Source: Saccharina japonica (lineage: Eukaryota > Sar > Phaeophyceae > Laminariales > Laminariaceae). Taken from it: a stretch of DNA of 64,000 nucleotides. Positions within the stretch are counted from its first letter, which is position 1. Every line of letters begins with the position of its first letter. The stretch lies in contig MEHQ01004506.1 in NCBI GenBank assembly GCA_008828725.1, positions 74,159-138,158 on the forward strand. Direction: 5' to 3'. Position numbers and translations under genes: made by a program. Under the pieces are notes generated by a model, which worked only from the letters and a program-made list of their open reading frames with translations, had not been told where the DNA came from and did no database searches. Shown in pieces: positions 11,421 to 23,408 of this stretch.

Positions 11421-11918
11421 GGGTTGAGGTGGCGTCGCCTGCGACGACGCTGTTTAAACACGCCTCTCACTGCGTGAGCTCGACAACCAGGGGTACCGTT
11501 TTTTTTTCTCGTCTTTTTTTTGCGTCACCCATATTGGCGGTCTTGTTAGATCATTTGTGGCGGGTGTGATACCTCATCTTCCGCCACAAGGGGTGATCGT
11601 ATCACGTAGTGTGTATATCGTAAGGATCCCGAGGCAGAACGTAGTGATACCCTTGCTGTCTCTGAAGGGCCACACAGATATTAATCAATTATTGGGGCTG
11701 TCGTCCATATGTCGCAAGTCCGCCCACAGGCGGTTCTTAGCAGGATGCAGCTCACCCTCCATGCGACTCGCCCAATACTCCGGCGCTTCGCGCTTGGTGC
11801 AAGCAATGTCTGCCTGGTTGGTGAAAACCCAACGTGCTCCGTCCCGGCATTGTAGGGATGCGAGGGTCTATGCCATATACTACGGCCGTGCACGATATGA
11901 GTACCCCCCCCCCCCCCC
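11421..11918 (+). repeat. Family P full-length copy with poly(C) end
   Basis: Begins GGGTTGAGGTGGCGTCGCCT with a GGCGTCG/CGACGC stem, then GCGTGAGCTCGACAACCAGG, a T-run, GGTGATCGTATCACGTAGTG and the CATTGTAGGGATGCGAGGGT tail, and ends GAGTACCCCCCCCCCCCCC. Comparable full copies are at 24770-25295 and 45683-46200 (minus). Confidence 0.75.
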
Positions 11919-11929
11919 AATACGGCTAC

Positions 11930-12680
11930 GTTGCTCCGTCTCGAAAGGGATGCGTGGTCAATGGTCAAATGACTAGGCAGCGAGAAATTGAGTACGCCCC
12001 CACCCTCATCGGCGCCCCCCCCCCCCTCCAATACGGCTACGTACAGCCATGCATGAATATCGAGTACCCTCCCCCCCCCCATGCTAGACAGTAGAACTCA
12101 CATACGGAGGGAATCTGAAATGCACAAGGAGAAATGAGATGTGTTAGAGGAGAGGAGATGGGGAAATTAGACGAATGCGACATGTAGACTATAGCGAGAA
12201 AACGATCGCCATTCTAGGAGATAGATGGTGGCCACAGGCGGCCGAAACAGGAAGGGAATAATAGTAGCAAAACTTTTCTGTGTAATATATGGAACCAACG
12301 TAAATGAGCGCCCAAATGTTGGAAGTGTCTCTATTAGGAGCAGGAACGGTGCTCCGTCTCCAAAGGGATGCGTGGCCAATGGTCTCATGACTAAGGTAAG
12401 CAACAAATGAGTACCCCCCTCCTCCCCATCATGCTATCCTAGGAGGTATAGATAGATGGTGACCACAAAAGGCGGAACAGGAAGGAAGGGGATACGATGA
12501 GCAAGCACGTTTTTATGGAATATATGGGAAACAAGACGTGTGCTGAGCGCCCTAATGTTGAAGGTGCCTCTATTAATAGTAAGAGTAGGAACGGTGCCCC
12601 GCCGTCTCAAAAGGGATGCGTGGTTAACGTTCAAATACATACGTCAAGGCAAGCACAAAACGAGTACCCCCTCCTCAAGA
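11930..12680 (+). repeat. Family Q copies with GAGTAC-C(n) ends
   Basis: A short 3' end at 11930-12010 and two longer copies at ~12215-12425 and 12450-12675. Longer copies share GATAGATGGTGGCCACA, GAACAGGAAG, GAGCGCCC-AATGTTG and GTGCTCCGTCTCCAAAGGGA. All end TGACTAAGG..AAGCA..ATGAGTACCCCC. The last ~70 bp resemble the family P tail. Confidence 0.7.
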
Positions 12681-12689
12681 GTCCCGTTT

Positions 12690-13440
12690 TTAGTATTAGT
12701 ATTGTGATTGTTATTATACCGGCTGTGAAAACGAGGTCTCTCGAGGCGCAAAACTGCCAATCTGCTCCTTGCTTTTTGTACGCAAGTTGAGAGAAGCAAC
12801 CACCCAACGGGTGGATCTGGACTTAAAACAGTCCTGGGGAAATGTCACGATTATTATTATTTATCGTTTCATTTATGTGCCTTCTGACGACAAATGTGCA
12901 GGGCATTATTCATTCAGAATGAAAAAAGCTGACACAATAGTAAGTAGTTCATTCGTCGAATACCACCAACCAATCCCATCCAATCATCTTCAGTGTCGTT
13001 GGCCAAAGAGGCTGGACATCTCTTATCTTATTGGCTTAGTTTCGTCAAAAAATGGTTGATTTTCACTTGTCTTTAACCTTTTTACTAATAATGCGCTGAC
13101 TGCACATATTTATATGCCATCATACCGGTATACTTCGAAGTATTAAACCAAAATCTGACTCTAATTTCATGTAAGTGTGTTGCCCCCACAACCGGACTGC
13201 AGTCTTAAATGGGGCTATGTACGTAGCCATTTAATGCCCTTTACGTAGCCCCAATAACCCTAACCCCGGTCACCTGGGAAATTTCTCGGAAATTTCCCGG
13301 GAATAGAAGATGTAATCAATCCAATAAATAGTGTGGAATATCAACCATTTTTTGTCGACGTTGGGCCAAGTCGTACACACTGCCGCAGTGATAGCGTTAT
13401 AAAAATGTTCGTGTTGAGTTCGCGATGAAAAAAATGGACC
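12690..13440. other. Intergenic, no gene supported
   Basis: No exon with plausible borders. Holds a family A-like half element near 13145-13215 (CTCTAATTTCATG-like centre and GGACTGCAGTCTTAAATGGG) and a short hairpin GGGAAATTTCTCGGAAATTT at ~13277-13300. Confidence 0.4.
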
Positions 13441-13443
13441 GCG

Positions 13444-13514
13444 GCCCACACGGAGATTCGAACTCCGGACCTCGACAACCCGAATGTCGAATCATACCAC
13501 TAGACCATGTGGGC
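13444..13514 (-). tRNA. tRNA-Pro (CGG)
   Basis: 71 nt, identical to 14063-14133 and 15740-15810: GCCCACA/TGTGGGC acceptor, anticodon loop TTCGGGT (CGG), T-arm with GAGTTCGAATC. A minus-strand T7 run lies ~7 bp beyond the 3' end. Flanks differ from the other copies. Confidence 0.95.
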
Positions 13515-14062
13515 GGGGTAACGATATCAATAGCCCGGGCCGTCGACACGTCCAACCATCAACGACCAATCGGCCCGTAAGTATTCCAATTGTCAGCTGG
13601 AACATGGTACGTACTACACCAATAAAAAATGATATACATACTATTAATAGTAATATAATACGAGTACGAAGTATACTCCAGAAATCATGAATGGATGGTG
13701 GGTGTGGCGCCGGGTGATTGTGATGTTGTTTTGGCGTTCTTCTTCTGCATGCGGTGATCTACGTAGCAAAACGAAAACTTGGAAACACACACACACTTAG
13801 TATTACATATTATTGTTATGGTATAATACGAGTGCCTACGTACAGAAGGTATAACATCGAAAATAAAAAGGCCCTTCTTACGTTTTTTCGCCTTGCAATG
13901 ACGAATACCCCTGCCAAATTTCGTTTTTCAAATGTCAAAAGAAACCAGCATGCAAAAGTGCGAAGAAACAATCTTTCGGGTGTCGCTGGAACCAGCTCGT
14001 ATAATATAGGGAAAAAGAGAACCCTCTGCCCAGCTCTGTTTGAAAAAAAAAAGAGAACCCTG

Positions 14063-14133
14063 GCCCACACGGAGATTCGAACTCCGGACCTCGACAACCC
14101 GAATGTCGAATCATACCACTAGACCATGTGGGC
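14063..14133 (-). tRNA. tRNA-Pro (CGG)
   Basis: 71-nt copy with all four stems paired and anticodon CGG. Its 3' flank (GAGAACCCTG in plus sense) matches that of 11256-11326, and a T-run of ten lies ~10 bp downstream on the minus strand. Confidence 0.95.
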
Positions 14134-15550
14134 GGGTTGATGGAAAATTTTGTCGAAATCGCCAATTTTGATCGTCCACATAGAACCTTGTTTGAAGTCC
14201 GGTGTTGTTGCTCACACGCTCCCAGTACATTCATACTCGGAGTATCGAGCACATACTTCGTACTCGGTGTGCGAGTATTGAGAGCACAGCTGCTGCAGTA
14301 TTATTTGCATTTTCTGTCGGTGCTGCTGTCCATATCTACTCGTATCTGTTTCTTATTCTGATGATTATTTGATGATATTTGATGCGAATCAAACAAAGAT
14401 ACGACTACGTACTACTATTATTATATTGCTGTACGGTCAAGGTACGGTAGATGATGGAATGGTTGATTGAGGGCTACGATCGTACGTAGATCGTATCTCG
14501 TAGATGCAGTGTGAGGGCGCATACCGTATAATCTGATACTACATCAGGATACTTGTTTTCCATGCGGATATCATCAAGATACGCCTCCTCCGTCACAGCC
14601 TAGTGTCCTCCTCACCCTTCTTAGGAGGATACATACATTCCCCCCCTGGATCCAGAATAATACACGTACTCGTACACCTCATCCTCCCTACTAATAATAG
14701 CGACGGGGCCTCGCCCCTTCAATCCTTCGGTCCTTCAATCAGCTCATCATCAGAGCAAGAAGGAGGCAAACGTCAGACCAGGCACATCTACGAGTGAGTA
14801 TCTATCATCTGACAATAGGCGAGTGAGAGACTCAAGCATGCACATCTATGTTGTTGGGGTAGTAGTAGTGCTGTGCGTACGAGCTCTGTGCAGTCTCGTA
14901 CTCAGTAGTTTATAATACGTATAGACATACGCGTGCTGTTGTACTGGATAATATACCTGCTGTCGTACGAGTTCAGAGTTACTGTTGTGCTGTGCTCGTG
15001 CCTTCCTGCGTATTGCATACAGAAGGCTGTATGATGAGATGATGCAAGGATGCTGAGGTGAGATATATCTGTCCGAGATCTATCTCTATTTTTCTTCGTA
15101 CCTGATTTCATATCTGGCCTGGTATTTCAGTATATTTTTCTCTGGTGACACCGCTCTCTGGATATCAGTATCCATGTATTCATGTGATGCCTGGCATGGT
15201 GCACGTGTGTGCGTATCTTTTTTCTGGTGGATACTGTTCGAGTATAGCCTTTTTTCATGTCCATGTGTTGTATATGTACGTCGTCAGCATCATATATTAT
15301 TATTAGATTTGTCTTTTTGTTCTTTTTTTTTGGTTAGGCTCGTGTCGCTGTGTTCTCGTACCCGGTACGTTACGCATCTCACTTGCTTTACCCATTAATA
15401 TGCGTTTATTTTGTTTTGGTTTTTCTCTGTTTCACAGTCTGTGACCACAGAATTTGTATCTCTCTAGGACTGGGAATCAGGACAGGCACTGGGTGTACTG
15501 ATGATGATGTGGTTGAGTAGAAAGAACGGGTTTAATGTGAAGATGTGAAG

Positions 15551-15595
<45 letters not shown>

Positions 15596-15739
15596 TACCA
15601 AGTTGTACATACCATGATACATAGTTGTACGTCGTACAGAAAAAATATATACAACCTGGTACAACCGAAAAAAATAACGGTCGAATCAGATCGAATCGTA
15701 TGAGCAAAAATAAAGAAACAGAAAAAAAAAGTAACGCTG
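14134..15739. other. Intergenic stretch without a recognisable gene
   Basis: AT-leaning sequence with many TACGT and CGTACT motifs. It holds the (CAA)n tract at 15551-15594. Open frames here have no splice signals, codon pattern or motif I can support. Confidence 0.5.
15551..15594 (+). repeat. CAA/GTT trinucleotide tract
   Basis: Fourteen uninterrupted ACA-phase units, 45 bp, about 145 bp downstream (minus sense) of the tRNA-Pro at 15740-15810. Confidence 0.95.
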
Positions 15740-15810
15740 GCCCACACGGAGATTCGAACTCCGGACCTCGACAACCCGAATGTCGAATCATACCACTAGA
15801 CCATGTGGGC
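15740..15810 (-). tRNA. tRNA-Pro (CGG)
   Basis: Fourth complete 71-nt copy. Anticodon CGG, perfect acceptor and T stems, and a minus-strand T-run ~8 bp past the 3' end. Its first 35 nt (minus sense) are duplicated at 19023-19057, where the copy is cut by the N. Confidence 0.95.
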
Positions 15811-18800
15811 AGACGCTGGTATTTCATTATCAATTTGTTTGGTATATAAATAATGACCTAGATTTATGTAACGTTTTTGTTGTACGAGTAGTTGTCGTGA
15901 GTGGACGGGACTGTCACCTCTTGTGCTCTGTGACAGGCAGCAACGAGCAGCAGCAGCACTTTACCTGTAGCTTTTGCACCAGAAGGCTCAGTGCGTGTGC
16001 CCATCAGCTATGAAGCGCATGATGTGGCCCAGCGCCGGTGCGAGCTGGGTAGCTGCTGCCTTTGCAGCATCTGGGGCGTTGGCACTCCAGGCTCAGGTAT
16101 GCTGGCAGTTTTTGACCAGGATATATCGAGTGCCTCGCAATTCGTATTTTATCAGGTACGTAGAGTGTAGCAGTCGCTCTGTGGCATCTCTGTAGCCAGG
16201 GCGCTGTCCACTGCTGTCCACAAGTCTTTAGCGTCAACAGCGGTCGGTCTCTCGCCATGGTGTAGGGGTGTGTGGTGGCCTGGTTGCCCAGCTGTGGTCT
16301 GGTTGCCCCACAAACCACTCGTTCACAGCCGCCAACAACAAGCAAGGAGGTTGACATTTGACATGTTCCATTTGATTTACGTACAACATTGTGCGAAAAT
16401 ATAAGCACCATTTAGTTATTGATATTAATGATGAAACGGTCCTTACATTGTTACTGAGTGGTACCTGGCGCAGTCTGCACTACGTGCGTACCTGGTATGA
16501 TACAGCAGTACTACTGCTGCTGTATTCGTAGAGGCGTCTGAGTGTCTTGAGTGTCTCATGCGCAGGTCTGGTAAAGCAGTACGTAGTGCTGAAGTATTAT
16601 TAGGACAGTCATGGAAGAGCGTGTCTGTCTGCTTTCCCCTTCGCCACTACGCAGGCAATACAGCAGCGGGTACTCGTACTGCTGTCTGATGTGTAGTTGT
16701 GTACCAGCAGGTAGCGTTACTACTACTGTTGTATGATGACATAACACACAATAACAGTAGTAGGAGCAAGGCTGGACACGCTGTCGGCCCCTTGGTATAC
16801 TCTGATGTGGTACCGGTATGATACACTCTTACCTGGTACAGCAGCAGTACAGAGGACCTGTACGAGTATAATATGTACCTGAATCGAATACCATCGCGCA
16901 AAGTGTACGTACGGCGTGATGTCAGGATGACAGGTGGTCACCTGTGGTGCGTGGTACGGTAGGCGATAGGCGCCCAAGAGAGCCCACGATCCTATTCAAC
17001 CGTTACTTGCAGGATAGAGATGGGCACAACAATGGCATCTTTAGTAACAGGAAATATTGGTTGGCCGACAGTGCTTGGAAACCCATCACAGGCGTTTGCG
17101 AGTAAAATAATAGTCGGTTCTCACCATGGATATATAGCCGGAAAAGACCGGTAGCACTTTTAGCGTGATTTTTATGACTGAAGCAGAAGGGCAGGGGTGA
17201 CGGTTACCATCGTAGTGACAGCAGTGCGACACCTCTCGAATAAAAACCGCACGTAATTTGCTGAAATGCTTAGAAAACAAGCGGAAGTACGGAGCCACAC
17301 GAAAGGGGCTCTCTTCCCTACCACACTCTATTGGAACCTGTCCTCATGATGTCTTCTGGTTTCAGGGAGTATCTCCTTCCGTTTGGTTTTTGCTGTCCTT
17401 TTTGTTTCTCTGTCCGGTGCCACCTCTACGCTTCGTTGAAAGTCAAACTACTGTAGCGTTTAACAGAGGCACCAGGTACGTTCGTAAGCCTCGCACTCGC
17501 AACCCTCCTGTTTGTTTAGCCATGCATGGTTTTCTCTCTTTCATTTCGTGTCTTCTATCTGTATGACAAATAATTCGTATAGGTAGTAATGGTCGCGGAG
17601 CTTGTTTTTATCTTGGTCTATTCATCGGAAACATAATCAGAACAGATGGACCCTGGATGTGCTGGAACATATGGGCCCTGGACGTGCTGGATACATGTCC
17701 TTGCTGAGTGCATGTAACGCTATGATGTGAAACACAGCACAGACTTAAAAACGGCACAATGGCTCGGCTCCGCCTCTCCACACGCGAGACGAACGCGCTT
17801 CATCCCTGCTTCGTGCCAGGTACCTTCTACCTTCTACACGGATGCTTCGTCGTCGTCACATGTCCTCATGCCTTTGTCGTATGTCGACCCCCCTCCCAAA
17901 GCACGAAGTCAAAAAGCTAGCCCGTCCCTTCGAGCGCGCACACACCGATCGATTACATGATGACCTCATCACTCTCTGACTGCTGTACGTTAATTTTGGT
18001 TACTCCTGTTTGGTTGCTTGTCTCTTGCTTGCCCAAATCCAGACGCTCGCCTGGGTAACGCCCCGCTCATTCCCGCCGCCACGATCCCACCACTGGCGCC
18101 GGCACCGCAAGATGCACACGTCGTCGGTAGTACCAGTATGCCTTGCCGGTTTTCCGTCGGTAACACCCGTAACGTCGGTTACTTGTAATTCCGCCGGCGA
18201 TGGCGGCGACGGTTACGCCGCACCGTCTCACGGCGACGCCTCCGTGCTCTCCTCCGCGGGGGCATCGAGTGCCCCGCCGCTAGTAGCAGTAGCACCACCA
18301 CCACCACCACTACCACCAGTAGCAGCAGCAGCAGCAGCAACAGCAGTAGCATGGCAGCAGGCGCGCTTCTCCGTCACCCTGCCGCCGCAGCGAGGCCCGG
18401 GGGACAGGCGCAGGGTGGTCACGGCCGCGGTCACGAACGGGCTGGCGCCGCTCCTGGAAGGCGTGGGCGAGGGCATCGGGCTCCTCCACGTGCTTAACTC
18501 CACCGCGCTACTCGCGGTAGCCCCGGCACTACCCCTGGGCGCACAAGACGACCCTGCCGCCGCCGCCGCCGCCGCTCCGGCGACTTCTTCCGTTGCGCTG
18601 ACGCTCCGCGACGGGAGTGCAGCGTGGGGGGCGGGACAAGAGCTCGTTTTATCCTTAGCGGAAGAGTGGGGGGGGGAGGGGGAGGGCACGGAGGGGCGGG
18701 GAGGGGGGCGGGGGCGGGAAGAGCGCAGAAGCGGGGCGAGGCAGCTCGTCGCCGACGCCGCCGCCGCAACAGCAGCAGCAGCAGCAGCAGCAGAACCGGG

Positions 18801-19021
18801 GGTCTGCGCGGTACGACTTTCTCGTGGTTTGGTCTGCGCTCTCTAAAATAACCACGGAAGGCGTTTTTGTTGGCGACTCTGACGGGGCCGCGTCCGGTGC
18901 CACCGGTGCTGGCACTGCTGCTGTCGTCAGTGAAGACGTTGGCGAGGGGAAAGATAAGGGGGTTGTAGAGGTGGTTCGCGAGGGTGTTCAGGGTGGCCAG
19001 GAAGGGGAAAGGGAGGGGGGG
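15776..19021. repeat. Duplicated segment, copy 1
   Basis: Copy 1 of a ~3.2-kb segment repeated at 19023-22076. Wherever compared by eye the two are identical at offset 3247, until a 192-bp difference (18576-18767) after which the offset is 3055. Copy 1 ends in a G-run at the single N (19022). Confidence 0.9.
16010..18846 (+). CDS. Signal-peptide exon plus YjbQ/UPF0047-like exon (copy 1)
   Basis: Exon 1 (16010-16096, 29 codons) starts MKRMMWPSAG and has a hydrophobic run ending ALALQAQ, then donor GTATGC. Exon 2 opens at 18043 after ATCCAG in phase 0 with TLAWVTPRSFPPPRSHHWRR, an Arg/Ser/Pro-rich stretch like a plastid transit region behind a signal peptide. After an Ala/Pro linker come RFSVTLPPQRGPGDRRRVV, TAAVTNGLAPLLEG, GIGLLHVLNSTALLAV and later SSVALTLRDGSAAWGAGQEL. 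Order and spacing resemble the YjbQ/UPF0047 fold (GL-H-F-HTSA...L and DGRLALGTWQ), but the expected HT is NST, so activity is doubtful. The frame ends at TAA 18844-18846, or splices at GTACGA (18811) in phase 0. The latter would be phase-compatible with the methyltransferase exon at 23409, so this may be the 5' part of that gene. A divergent identification. Confidence 0.5.
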
Positions 19022-19022
19022 N
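19022..19022. other. Single-N junction
   Basis: One N separates a G-run from a restart inside tRNA-Pro. It marks a contig or read join rather than a natural breakpoint. Confidence 0.85.
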
Positions 19023-19057
19023 CCGAATGTCGAATCATACCACTAGACCATGTGGGC
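19023..19057 (-). pseudogene. Truncated tRNA-Pro fragment
   Basis: Matches the first 35 nt of tRNA-Pro (minus sense: acceptor 5' strand, D-arm, half the anticodon arm) and is cut by the N. It is a by-product of the segment duplication, not a functional gene. Confidence 0.85.
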
Positions 19058-19256
19058 AGACGCTGGTATTTCATTATCAATTTGTTTGGTATATAAATAA
19101 TGACCTAGATTTATGTAACGTTTTTGTTGTACGAGTAGTTGTCGTGAGTGGACGGGACTGTCACCTCTTGTGCTCTGTGACAGGCAGCAACGAGCAGCAG
19201 CAGCACTTTACCTGTAGCTTTTGCACCAGAAGGCTCAGTGCGTGTGCCCATCAGCT

Positions 19257-21901
19257 ATGAAGCGCATGATGTGGCCCAGCGCCGGTGCGAGCTGGGTAGC
19301 TGCTGCCTTTGCAGCATCTGGGGCGTTGGCACTCCAGGCTCAGGTATGCTGGCAGTTTTTGACCAGGATATATCGAGTGCCTCGCAATTCGTATTTTATC
19401 AGGTACGTAGAGTGTAGCAGTCGCTCTGTGGCATCTCTGTAGCCAGGGCGCTGTCCACTGCTGTCCACAAGTCTTTAGCGTCAACAGCGGTCGGTCTCTC
19501 GCCATGGTGTAGGGGTGTGTGGTGGCCTGGTTGCCCAGCTGTGGTCTGGTTGCCCCACAAACCACTCGTTCACAGCCGCCAACAACAAGCAAGGAGGTTG
19601 ACATTTGACATGTTCCATTTGATTTACGTACAACATTGTGCGAAAATATAAGCACCATTTAGTTATTGATATTAATGATGAAACGGTCCTTACATTGTTA
19701 CTGAGTGGTACCTGGCGCAGTCTGCACTACGTGCGTACCTGGTATGATACAGCAGTACTACTGCTGCTGTATTCGTAGAGGCGTCTGAGTGTCTTGAGTG
19801 TCTCATGCGCAGGTCTGGTAAAGCAGTACGTAGTGCTGAAGTATTATTAGGACAGTCATGGAAGAGCGTGTCTGTCTGCTTTCCCCTTCGCCACTACGCA
19901 GGCAATACAGCAGCGGGTACTCGTACTGCTGTCTGATGTGTAGTTGTGTACCAGCAGGTAGCGTTACTACTACTGTTGTATGATGACATAACACACAATA
20001 ACAGTAGTAGGAGCAAGGCTGGACACGCTGTCGGCCCCTTGGTATACTCTGATGTGGTACCGGTATGATACACTCTTACCTGGTACAGCAGCAGTACAGA
20101 GGACCTGTACGAGTATAATATGTACCTGAATCGAATACCATCGCGCAAAGTGTACGTACGGCGTGATGTCAGGATGACAGGTGGTCACCTGTGGTGCGTG
20201 GTACGGTAGGCGATAGGCGCCCAAGAGAGCCCACGATCCTATTCAACCGTTACTTGCAGGATAGAGATGGGCACAACAATGGCATCTTTAGTAACAGGAA
20301 ATATTGGTTGGCCGACAGTGCTTGGAAACCCATCACAGGCGTTTGCGAGTAAAATAATAGTCGGTTCTCACCATGGATATATAGCCGGAAAAGACCGGTA
20401 GCACTTTTAGCGTGATTTTTATGACTGAAGCAGAAGGGCAGGGGTGACGGTTACCATCGTAGTGACAGCAGTGCGACACCTCTCGAATAAAAACCGCACG
20501 TAATTTGCTGAAATGCTTAGAAAACAAGCGGAAGTACGGAGCCACACGAAAGGGGCTCTCTTCCCTACCACACTCTATTGGAACCTGTCCTCATGATGTC
20601 TTCTGGTTTCAGGGAGTATCTCCTTCCGTTTGGTTTTTGCTGTCCTTTTTGTTTCTCTGTCCGGTGCCACCTCTACGCTTCGTTGAAAGTCAAACTACTG
20701 TAGCGTTTAACAGAGGCACCAGGTACGTTCGTAAGCCTCGCACTCGCAACCCTCCTGTTTGTTTAGCCATGCATGGTTTTCTCTCTTTCATTTCGTGTCT
20801 TCTATCTGTATGACAAATAATTCGTATAGGTAGTAATGGTCGCGGAGCTTGTTTTTATCTTGGTCTATTCATCGGAAACATAATCAGAACAGATGGACCC
20901 TGGATGTGCTGGAACATATGGGCCCTGGACGTGCTGGATACATGTCCTTGCTGAGTGCATGTAACGCTATGATGTGAAACACAGCACAGACTTAAAAACG
21001 GCACAATGGCTCGGCTCCGCCTCTCCACACGCGAGACGAACGCGCTTCATCCCTGCTTCGTGCCAGGTACCTTCTACCTTCTACACGGATGCTTCGTCGT
21101 CGTCACATGTCCTCATGCCTTTGTCGTATGTCGACCCCCCTCCCAAAGCACGAAGTCAAAAAGCTAGCCCGTCCCTTCGAGCGCGCACACACCGATCGAT
21201 TACATGATGACCTCATCACTCTCTGACTGCTGTACGTTAATTTTGGTTACTCCTGTTTGGTTGCTTGTCTCTTGCTTGCCCAAATCCAGACGCTCGCCTG
21301 GGTAACGCCCCGCTCATTCCCGCCGCCACGATCCCACCACTGGCGCCGGCACCGCAAGATGCACACGTCGTCGGTAGTACCAGTATGCCTTGCCGGTTTT
21401 CCGTCGGTAACACCCGTAACGTCGGTTACTTGTAATTCCGCCGGCGATGGCGGCGACGGTTACGCCGCACCGTCTCACGGCGACGCCTCCGTGCTCTCCT
21501 CCGCGGGGGCATCGAGTGCCCCGCCGCTAGTAGCAGTAGCACCACCACCACCACCACTACCACCAGTAGCAGCAGCAGCAGCAGCAACAGCAGTAGCATG
21601 GCAGCAGGCGCGCTTCTCCGTCACCCTGCCGCCGCAGCGAGGCCCGGGGGACAGGCGCAGGGTGGTCACGGCCGCGGTCACGAACGGGCTGGCGCCGCTC
21701 CTGGAAGGCGTGGGCGAGGGCATCGGGCTCCTCCACGTGCTTAACTCCACCGCGCTACTCGCGGTAGCCCCGGCACTACCCCTGGGCGCACAAGACGACC
21801 CTGCCGCCGCCGCCGCCGCCGCAACAGCAGCAGCAGCAGCAGCAGCAGAACCGGGGGTCTGCGCGGTACGACTTTCTCGTGGTTTGGTCTGCGCTCTCTA
21901 A
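19257..21901 (+). CDS. YjbQ/UPF0047-like gene start, copy 2 with 64-codon deletion
   Basis: Same exons as the 16010 gene: exon 1 at 19257-19343 and exon 2 from 21290. The 192-bp difference removes exactly 64 codons in frame, including all of SSVALTLRDGSAAWGAGQEL, that is, the second half of the YjbQ-like region. The frame then rejoins at the poly-Ala stretch and reaches the same donor (GTACGA after 21865) or stop (21899-21901). If the copies are alleles, this one encodes a form without the C-terminal half of the domain. If it is an assembly collapse of a repeat, the deletion may be artefactual. Confidence 0.45.
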
Positions 21902-22067
21902 AATAACCACGGAAGGCGTTTTTGTTGGCGACTCTGACGGGGCCGCGTCCGGTGCCACCGGTGCTGGCACTGCTGCTGTCGTCAGTGAAGACGTTGGCGA
22001 GGGGAAAGATAAGGGGGTTGTAGAGGTGGTTCGCGAGGGTGTTCAGGGTGGCCAGGAAGGGGAAAGG

Positions 22068-22115
22068 GAGGGGGGGGGGGGGGGGGGGGGTGGGGAGGGG
22101 GAGGGGCGGGGTTCG
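22068..22115. repeat. G-rich homopurine tract
   Basis: A ~23-nt G-run, then GTGGGGAGGGGGAGGGGCGG. Copy 1 of the duplicated segment breaks off in the same run, which probably caused the assembly break. Confidence 0.85.
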
Positions 22116-22824
22116 GGGCCTGCTGGGGGGCACGTGGTGGGCGAGGCTCCGACCGCTGAGCGAGTTTTCTGCTGCCCGACAGGAAGCATTAGAGGAGGTG
22201 GGAAATGGCGGCTATTTGTGCGTGTGTGTCTTTGCCTTTTGTCTGGAATGTGTCAGCTGGATGTATATATGTGATCTCATAGCATGGGTACTGGTTTGAG
22301 CTATAAGGGGCAAACCCAAACCAGAACAACACACCAGGTACGTGCCGTACACTGTATTCAAGATAATAAGATAACACACTTCCATGCCGTATGCTGAAAC
22401 CAAGATGATAATATAGTATACTGCTGTGATCAATATAATAATATTGTATACTGTAATCAATATATTAAGATAGTACACTGTGATCAAGATAATGACATAA
22501 TACACTGTAATAGAGATAATGATGTAACACACACACCCCTGGGACGAATTTCCCATTACGGCCGACTTTTTTTCCAAATAGAAGCGGGGCACACACAGCC
22601 TAAAGGATGGTTTTCCATGTATAGACGCATGCATCGCTCGGCGGTTGCACCCCCCCCGTTGTCAAGAGAAAACCACCCTGAAAGTTCGTCCGAGGGGGTG
22701 TGTGTTATCTATGTACCCCAAAATACACACTATTTGGTTCTGAGTATTAATAGTAATAGTATGTCCACCCCGTGATACAGTACGTACGTGTATTTAGTAG
22801 CTGTATATACTGCTGTAAAACACT

Positions 22825-22905
22825 CTGGGCGGAAATGTAAGGACCGTTTAGCATTCGTGTTTATGCCCGAACGTTCCTTATATTGCAGTCCAGAGTGATC
22901 CTAAG
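22825..22905. mobile_element. Short palindromic MITE (family D)
   Basis: ACACTCTGGGCGGAAATGTA..GGACCGTTT faces AACGTTCCTTATATTGCAGT..CCAGAGTG. Better-preserved relatives are at 41971-42056 and 51847-51945, others at 34775-34862 and 61130-61200. Confidence 0.55.
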
Positions 22906-23059
22906 TCACAGACTGGTGCCAGCGGCCGCCGATGTAAAGTTAAACCGTCTAACGGAAAGGTTTCCACTCCATTTATCGGCATATATATAATATACCCACG
23001 TGACATGAGCGTGAAACGGCTGTTATTGTTCGCGCGAAGGCACATGTAACGGTCAGGTC

Positions 23060-23084
23060 GGTCGGTCGGTCGGTCGGTCGGTGT
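23060..23084 (+). repeat. GGTC tetranucleotide repeat
   Basis: Six GGTC units. Within the presumed intron upstream of 23409. Confidence 0.9.
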
Positions 23085-23408
23085 GGATCCGAGGGAGTTA
23101 ACGAGAGACCGACGGCTTTTTTTTTTAGTGGTCGACTTATGTAAAGCGTAAAATGTCAGCGTTTACGGGGGGACATATCATATATCATAGTAATCAGATC
23201 TACAGTAAAATTATTGTGTGTAAACATACGGGCATATTATACCTGGTATATGTTTTTTTGGGTCCCATGGTGGGGCTCTAATTTCTCTTCCCACATAAGC
23301 CCACCCCGTAAAAGCTGCGAAGGCTGCAGGGCTTGCACCGTATTTATCGGCGTCACCGCGGGCTATTACATTATGTGGACGTTAACACTTGTTCCTGTTC
23401 GCGCGCAG

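Larger units (their letters stand above)
19023..22076. repeat. Duplicated segment, copy 2
   Basis: Repeats 15776-19021 minus 192 bp. The deletion breakpoints fall in identical GCCGCCGCCGC tracts, as expected from slippage or an allelic length variant. Copy 2 continues past the G-run into unique sequence, so it is the copy joined to the downstream genome. Confidence 0.9.

Noticed and set aside
17013..17103. Possible exon DRDGHNNGIFSNRKYW after CTTGCAG
   Set aside because: It ends in a stop after 30 codons. Splicing exon 1 to 18043 gives a better targeting leader and a long frame.
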